Below are positions 60,088 through 64,000 of a stretch of 64,000 bases of DNA, piece after piece. Numbering within the stretch: position 1 is the stretch's first letter; each line of letters begins with the position of its first letter. The DNA is from JAZSMJ01 sp045535815 (GTDB lineage Bacteria > Bacillota > Clostridia > Oscillospirales > CAG-272). A program made the translations under genes and the position numbers. The notes beneath the pieces were generated by a model. That model did not search any database. It had not been told where the DNA came from and saw nothing but the letters and a program-made list of their open reading frames with translations. The stretch covers positions 1-64,000 of the forward strand of contig JAZSMJ010000006.1 in the NCBI GenBank assembly GCA_045535815.1. The letters run 5' to 3'.

Positions 60088-60698
60088 ATAAAATTATTTG
60101 GGATATTTCTGACTATATTTTTGTTTCCGATGAACCTAAAAAGGTTGATGCAATCTTTCTGCCGGGAGGGTCGCATCCTGAACAACCTGAATATGCGGCT
60201 AAACTGTACCATAAAGGTTATGCTAAGTGGATTATTCCCTCTGGTGGAGTTAGTGTTAAACGAGATAAATGGCCAGGTGTTCGCTCAAAGGCCGAGATAT
60301 ATAATGGTGATTATCAATCCGACTGCGAGTTTTTTATCGATGTGTTTGTAAAAAACGGTGTGCCTATAGATGCAATTATTGGAGAAGATAAATCAGGACA
60401 TACTCGTGATAATGCTTTTCTTTCACGAAAAGTCGTTGACGAAAGTGGCGTTGAGATAAAAACGGCAATGATTGTCTGTAAAGCGTTTCACGCCAGACGT
60501 TGCCTTATGCTTTATCAAATGGCTTTTCCCGATGTTGAGATAAAGGTATGTCCAGTTCATTGCTTCAATATAACAAAGGATAATTGGTATATGACCGAGC
60601 TAGGAACAGACCGTGTTCTTGGCGAACTCGCCCGGTGTGGCAATCAGTTTGTTGGTGACATGAAGTCATATTTATCATATATTAAGAACAACCAGTAA
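60084..60698 (+). CDS. YdcF-like (DUF218) protein
   Basis: 204 residues from ATG 60084 (AAGGAG upstream). Motifs of the DUF218/YdcF fold are visible: DAIFLPGGSHP, WIIPSGGVS, IIGEDKSGHTRDNAFLSRKV (in parts) and IVCKAFHARRCLMLYQ. Relatives bind S-adenosylmethionine or act in envelope biology; no reaction is established. Its start is translationally coupled to the four-helix-bundle gene, so the two form one expression unit. Confidence 0.85.
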   Translation: MNKIIWDISDYIFVSDEPKKVDAIFLPGGSHPEQPEYAAKLYHKGYAKWIIPSGGVSVKRDKWPGVRSKAEIYNGDYQSDCEFFIDVFVKNGVPIDAIIGEDKSGHTRDNAFLSRKVVDESGVEIKTAMIVCKAFHARRCLMLYQMAFPDVEIKVCPVHCFNITKDNWYMTELGTDRVLGELARCGNQFVGDMKSYLSYIKNNQ

Positions 60699-60833
60699 GA
60701 TAATAGAATGCGTCAAATTTTACTTTGACACAAAAAGAATATTCACATTACTTTTGGTCTTTCTTACCCATGTTTATATACTTTTAGTCGCTCTTTCAAT
60801 GTTTTGTCCTATATTAACTCTGGAGGTAATGGT

Positions 60834-61880
60834 ATGAAATATATTTCGGTTGACGGTGAGGATATAGTCTGGTATGACGTGAAGAAATCTCCGTTTGTGC
60901 TTCACGGATTTTACAATCCGTTATCGGAGCCGTTTTTCAGAAGACTTCCGCAAGATGTTGCTGAGGCTACGAGCGCCGGTGTTGATACATTAAGCCGTGA
61001 ATCTGCAGGCGGACGAGTAAGGTTTTCTACAGATTCTCCGTATATTGCAATACGAGCAAAGTACAGATCGGTCGGACGAGCTCCGCATATAACGCTTGTA
61101 TCCTCGGCAGGCTTTGATCTTTATGTTGACGGCGAATTCGGAAGCAGATATATCAGAGAGTTCAGACCGCCTTACGATATCGTTGATACGTATTGTTCAC
61201 TTGTGCATTTAAACGACAATAAATTAAGATCATATACGATAAATTTCCCAACACATTCTGTTGTTGAAGCCCTTGAGGTGGGAATAAGACCCGGAGCGGT
61301 TCTTGATAAACCGGTGCAATACCGTGATTTATTACCGGTGATATTTTACGGTTCATCTATCGTACACGGAACTGCATCGACTCATCCGGGTGCAACCTAT
61401 CCTGCAATTATATCGAGAGATCTGAATATTGATTTTATTAATATGGGCTTTTCCGGAAATGCGATGGGTGAACAGGTCTTGGCAGAATGGCTGTCAGGGC
61501 GTCCGATGAGCGTTTTCGTTTGCGATTACGACCATAATGCCCCTGATTTAGAGCATCTTGAAAAAACGCACTATTCGTTTTATCAGACGATGCGGAAAAA
61601 CGCGCCCGACGTTCCTTATATTATGATCTCACGCCCGGATTATTGGACCGGAATTGATCAGGAGCATATCCTCGATCGGCGAGACGTAATAATGTCATCG
61701 TATCTTAAGGCACGATCAAACGGTGACAAAAATGTATATTTTATCGACGGTCTCAGCTTTTTTGCATCAGAGCATCAGTATGAAACGGTTGTTGACTGCA
61801 CTCATCCAAACGATTTCGGTTTTGTAAGAATGGCTGAAAAAATAGGTGCGGTTATCAAGCATATTCTTGAAAAGAAGTAA
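60834..61880 (+). CDS. SGNH/GDSL-type esterase with N-terminal beta domain
   Basis: 348 residues from ATG 60834 (GGAGG 60822-60826). The first 170 residues form a beta-rich domain (VRFSTDSPYIAIRAKY, FDLYVDGEF), then an SGNH hydrolase core: catalytic Ser in FYGSSIVHG, block III NMGFSGNAMG, CDYDHNAPD, and catalytic Asp and His in DCTHPNDFG. No signal peptide is visible. This two-domain layout resembles carbohydrate esterases that remove acetyl groups from sugars; the substrate is unproven. The phosphotransferase gene follows by 11 bases. Confidence 0.85.
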   Translation: MKYISVDGEDIVWYDVKKSPFVLHGFYNPLSEPFFRRLPQDVAEATSAGVDTLSRESAGGRVRFSTDSPYIAIRAKYRSVGRAPHITLVSSAGFDLYVDGEFGSRYIREFRPPYDIVDTYCSLVHLNDNKLRSYTINFPTHSVVEALEVGIRPGAVLDKPVQYRDLLPVIFYGSSIVHGTASTHPGATYPAIISRDLNIDFINMGFSGNAMGEQVLAEWLSGRPMSVFVCDYDHNAPDLEHLEKTHYSFYQTMRKNAPDVPYIMISRPDYWTGIDQEHILDRRDVIMSSYLKARSNGDKNVYFIDGLSFFASEHQYETVVDCTHPNDFGFVRMAEKIGAVIKHILEKK

Positions 61881-61891
61881 AGGAGCTTTTT

Positions 61892-62677
61892 ATGGACAGA
61901 AAGCTTATTGATCTTTCTTTCGAAGATTTTCCAATGCAGCTTCACAGCTTTGTGAAAGATGCAAAAATTTATGATAGCAGTTGTTCAGAGCTTGCGAGAG
62001 TTTATTACATAGACAAGGGTAGCGGATATTATCTGAAAAGATCGCCTAAAGAAAGTCTTAAAAGTGAAGCTCATATGACCGGATATTTTGCCTTTAAAGG
62101 ATTATCCTGTAACGTCATTGAATATCTTTCTGAAGAATACGATTGGATGCTTACAGAAAAAATATCAGGCGAGGATTGCACTTTTCAACAATATCTTGAT
62201 AATCCCGAAAGATTATGTGATACTCTTGCAATTCTTCTGAGAAAGCTTCATGAAACCGAATACAAGGGCTGTCCTATAGAGGATCATACCAACCTCTACT
62301 TTAAAAGAGCAGAGGAGAACTATAGCAACGGCATATTCGATTCATCGTTCATATCAGACGAGCTTGATTTTGCAAATGCAGACGATGCGTGGAGATTTGT
62401 TGAGACCTCAAAAGACGCATTAAAGAACGATGCATTACTTCACGGTGATTATTGTCTTCCGAACGTAATTCTGGATAATTGGAATTTCAGCGGTTTCATT
62501 GATCTCGGTAACGGGGGAGTAGGCGATCCTCATGTAGACATTTTTTGGGCGATTTGGACGCTTGAATATAATCTGAAAACAGATAAGTATAAAGACAGAT
62601 TTATAGATGCTTACGGTCGTTCTTCAGTAGATAAAGAAAAGCTAAAGCTTATTTCAGTTATAGAGGCATTCGGCTGA
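61892..62677 (+). CDS. Aminoglycoside-phosphotransferase-like (APH(3')-type fold) kinase
   Basis: 261 residues (AAAGGAG upstream). The kinase core is clear: LLHGDYCLPNVILDN (catalytic Asp and Asn) and FIDLGNGGVGDPHVDIFWA (metal-binding Asp). The nucleotide-side lysine is in YYLKRSP, and LRKLHETE follows. The fold is that of APH(3') aminoglycoside kinases; distant members act on other small molecules, so resistance is not shown. The stop codon lies at the very edge of the repeat that follows. It is in an accessory island. Confidence 0.8.
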   Translation: MDRKLIDLSFEDFPMQLHSFVKDAKIYDSSCSELARVYYIDKGSGYYLKRSPKESLKSEAHMTGYFAFKGLSCNVIEYLSEEYDWMLTEKISGEDCTFQQYLDNPERLCDTLAILLRKLHETEYKGCPIEDHTNLYFKRAEENYSNGIFDSSFISDELDFANADDAWRFVETSKDALKNDALLHGDYCLPNVILDNWNFSGFIDLGNGGVGDPHVDIFWAIWTLEYNLKTDKYKDRFIDAYGRSSVDKEKLKLISVIEAFG

Positions 62678-62746
62678 TGATATGCCAAGCCTGCGGCTTG
62701 GATAAACAAAAAGAACATTTGTCTATCGACAAATGTTCTTTTTGTT
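62678..62746. repeat. Copy 1 of the terminator-type repeat: CCAAGCC hairpin plus 19-bp stem
   Basis: GATGATAT, then CCAAGCC-TGC-GGCTTGG (62685-62701), then a perfect 19-bp stem (62705-62723 with 62728-62746) with loop TATC and tip ATTTGTC...GACAAAT. It is almost identical to 63541-63611 next to tRNA-Val. It also acts as a likely terminator for the phosphotransferase gene. Confidence 0.88.
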
Positions 62747-62835
62747 GTTGCCTAAGAACAACTAAACGGTTCGTAAATGTAGGAAAGAAAAGCGAAATGG
62801 TGCGTAACCGTACTGTTCAACAAATTGGATTTTAC

Positions 62836-63312
62836 TTACTCAATTTCTGTGCGAATAGTAAATACATCAGGAAGATTAAAAATATCCTTTTTCAGGAATA
62901 GTGGATAAAAATACACCTCACCCAATCTTTCAAACTCCAACCATTCAAAAATGTGTGTGCGATGACCTTCGTTTGATGTAAACAGTTTGCCCCTTTCCAA
63001 TAAATCTGTATTTGATATATCCATTAAGAAATAAATACATAGTTCGTGATAGCGAAGATTATCGACATCTTCAGTAAAAAATGCTTGATTGAGCCAAAGA
63101 GGACGGACAATCGTAGGCGTAATGCCTAATTCTTCTTGCGCTTCTCTGATAACCGCATTTTCTGCTGTTTCACCTATGGCAACTCTCCCGCCGGGCAAAT
63201 AGTAATACGGTGACCTCTCATCGTGCATTGCCAAGATTTTGCCGTCAGAAATCATCATAGCACACACTCTGTAATTAAATTTCTCATTGTCAATTTTGAA
63301 AGATATGTCCAT
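62836..63312 (-). CDS. NUDIX hydrolase
   Basis: 158 residues. The Nudix box GGRVAIGETAENAVIREAQEELGI (about 42-65, cited in part) has the full GX5EX7REUXEEXGU pattern. It hydrolyses a nucleoside-diphosphate-linked compound; the substrate is unknown. AAAGG sits directly against the ATG, so the ribosome site is weak. The gene lies between two direct copies of the hairpin-plus-stem repeat. Confidence 0.9.
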   Translation of the reverse strand: MDISFKIDNEKFNYRVCAMMISDGKILAMHDERSPYYYLPGGRVAIGETAENAVIREAQEELGITPTIVRPLWLNQAFFTEDVDNLRYHELCIYFLMDISNTDLLERGKLFTSNEGHRTHIFEWLEFERLGEVYFYPLFLKKDIFNLPDVFTIRTEIE

Positions 63313-63377
63313 CCTTTAATTCTCTTGTCAAATTTTTATTTGTGCGTGAGTTTATTATATCACACTTTTGCAAATAC

Positions 63378-63565
63378 ATCAAGGCGTAGCCTTGAATATC
63401 ATCCGCAACTTGTTGCGGTATATCATCAATGCGAAGCATTGTATATCATCAAGCCGCAGGAAGATGCACGCTGGCGCGTGATGAGATACAAGGGCGGCTT
63501 GTCGCCCTTGATGATATACGCCGCACTTCGTGCGTCAATGATATACCAAGCCTGCGGCTTGGATA
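63378..63565. repeat. Hairpin array B: variable stem-loops joined by ATATCAT/TGATATA linkers
   Basis: Units: CAAGGC-GTA-GCCTTG (63380-63394), CCGCAAC-TT-GTTGCGG (63403-63418), CAATGC-GAA-GCATTG (63427-63441), a decayed CAAGCC unit with CACGC...GCGTG (about 63450-63480), CAAGGGCG-6-CGCCCTTG (63489-63510), CGCAC-TTC-GTGCG (63522-63534, same core as an array A unit), and CCAAGCC-TGC-GGCTTGG (63546-63562, identical to the copy at 62685). Linkers repeat as TATATCATC or TGATATAC. Confidence 0.88.
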
Positions 63566-63611
63566 AACAAAAACAGAACATTTGTCGGTAGACAAATGTT
63601 CTGTTTTTGTT
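63566..63611 (-). terminator. 21-bp perfect stem terminator of tRNA-Val
   Basis: 63566-63586 pairs perfectly with 63591-63611 around GGTA (TACC on the tRNA strand). The last paired base is the A of the tRNA-Val CCA end. The tip sequence matches the tRNA-Leu terminator. Confidence 0.9.
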
Positions 63612-63687
63612 GGTGGGGACAACTGGAATCGAACCAGTGACCTCATGCATGTCAAGCATGCACTCTAACCAGCTGAGCTATGCCCCC
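63611..63687 (-). tRNA. tRNA-Val (anticodon GAC)
   Basis: On the minus strand acceptor GGGGGCA pairs with TGTCCCC (one G-U); D arm with AGCTGGTTAGA; anticodon stem CATGC/GCATG with loop TTGACAT, anticodon GAC; T arm ACTGG-TTCGATT-CCAGT; encoded CCA at 63611-63613. It is the right edge of the accessory island and faces tRNA-Leu. Confidence 0.95.
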
Positions 63688-63699
63688 GTAACGCTTGAT

Positions 63700-63728
63700 A
63701 TTATATCACAGTATTTCCTTAATTGCAA
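63700..63728 (-). promoter_or_regulatory. Promoter of tRNA-Val
   Basis: On the minus strand TTGCAA (63723-63728), a 17-base spacer and TATAAT (63700-63705). Confidence 0.8.
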
Positions 63729-63755
63729 GACCTTTACAATATTTTTTTGAAAAAG

Positions 63756-63782
63756 TAATCCGGCGTTTTTTACGCCGGATTA
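63756..63782 (-). terminator. Terminator of the sialidase-like gene
   Basis: TAATCCGGCG (63756-63765) pairs with CGCCGGATTA (63773-63782); on the minus strand it is followed by CTTTTTCAAAAAAA. Confidence 0.88.
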
Positions 63783-63788
63783 TCTTTA

Positions 63789-64000
63789 TTATATTCTGAA
63801 TATCGTTCCTGCGATATGACGTGCTCCGCCAAGAGCCTGACCGTCATCAACACAGTAATAGTATCCCATAAACAAGCTGCCGTCATCAAGTTCGACTACC
63901 TCGGGGTAGCCTATATCACCGCATGAAGCATCTCCTGCTCTTAAAACAAATTCGTTGCTCCATGTCTTTCCTTCGTCTGTACTGATCATGCCGTAAAGAC
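63789..64000 (-). CDS. Sialidase/BNR-repeat family protein, C-terminal fragment (runs off the window)
   Basis: About 70 residues are visible and the frame stays open to the window edge (LYGMISTDEGKTWS), so the internal Met is not the start. The Asp-box STDEGKTWS, then GDIGYPEVVELDDGSLFMGYY (in parts) and a final beta strand AGTIFRI, is the end of a six-bladed propeller of the sialidase superfamily. It may act on host or plant glycans. Only the 3' end can be judged; no signal peptide is in view. Confidence 0.8.
   Translation of the reverse strand, partial: LYGMISTDEGKTWSNEFVLRAGDASCGDIGYPEVVELDDGSLFMGYYYCVDDGQALGGARHIAGTIFRI

Noticed and set aside
63378..63611. The hairpin arrays look like a CRISPR at first glance
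   Set aside because: The constant parts are only 6-8 base linkers and the variable parts are self-complementary stems. CRISPR has constant repeats of 24-40 bases and non-palindromic spacers. No cas genes are present.
63426..63659. Small open frames reading through array B and tRNA-Val
   Set aside because: They cross a tRNA and perfect hairpins in several frames; such frames are by-products of the repeat.

Overview
The window looks like a chromosomal segment of a strictly anaerobic, moderately low-GC Firmicute of the class Clostridia, most likely an uncultured gut-type relative of the Oscillospirales or Christensenellales. The evidence is the dense ferredoxin and flavin enzymology, the MEP isoprenoid genes, the clpX-clpP-tig block, the sodium-pumping decarboxylase, the AGGAGG-type ribosome binding sites and the clear TTGACA/TATAAT promoters. 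It carries no rRNA operon, CRISPR array, transposase or prophage. Names rest on reading motifs by eye, not on database searches.

Layout. (1) 1-6310: a Crp/Fnr-type regulator with a palindromic operator over its own start, a NitT/TauT-type ABC importer, then a glycyl radical enzyme of unassigned substrate with its activase. (2) 6320-18703: housekeeping genes (rpe, ispF, ispD, a 2-oxoacid:ferredoxin oxidoreductase operon, ligA, obg, small DUF proteins, trmB). (3) 18745-31133: a twelve-gene minus-strand operon holding a malate/lactate dehydrogenase, fumarase, HdrBCA, an MvhD-like protein, three Flx-like redox proteins, a soluble two-subunit fumarate reductase and an AspT-family exporter. (4) 31475-37370: an amidohydrolase, then a plus-strand operon for a sodium-translocating biotin decarboxylase with two different carboxyltransferase subunits. 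(5) 37405-53441: clpX, clpP, trigger factor with a long basic tail, thrC, rnhB, rbgA, lepB, an ApgM-like enzyme, coaE, a lytic transglycosylase, peptidases and an XRE regulator. (6) 53728-59262: an aldo/keto reductase, a corrinoid-reactivation-domain protein, a NERD protein, an ACP/acyl-AMP-ligase pair and MgtC. (7) 59385-63687: a small accessory island lying exactly between tRNA-Leu and tRNA-Val, with arrays of tiny variable hairpins at both ends. A sialidase-like gene enters from the right edge.

The most interesting system is region 3 with region 4. Read together, oxaloacetate/malate would be dehydrated to fumarate and reduced to succinate by a cytosolic complex in which FlxA takes electrons from NADH, HdrA bifurcates them to ferredoxin, and HdrBC-FrdAB reduce fumarate. 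The exporter would then release succinate. No membrane anchor or quinone-linked subunit is present, so energy would be saved through ferredoxin and the sodium-pumping decarboxylase. This is inference from gene content. The second candidate is the tRNA-bounded island, whose GATATA-linked hairpin arrays beside a four-helix-bundle gene look like an unnamed repeat or mobile family. The third is the orphan glycyl radical enzyme, which has the unusual catalytic motif GCWE.
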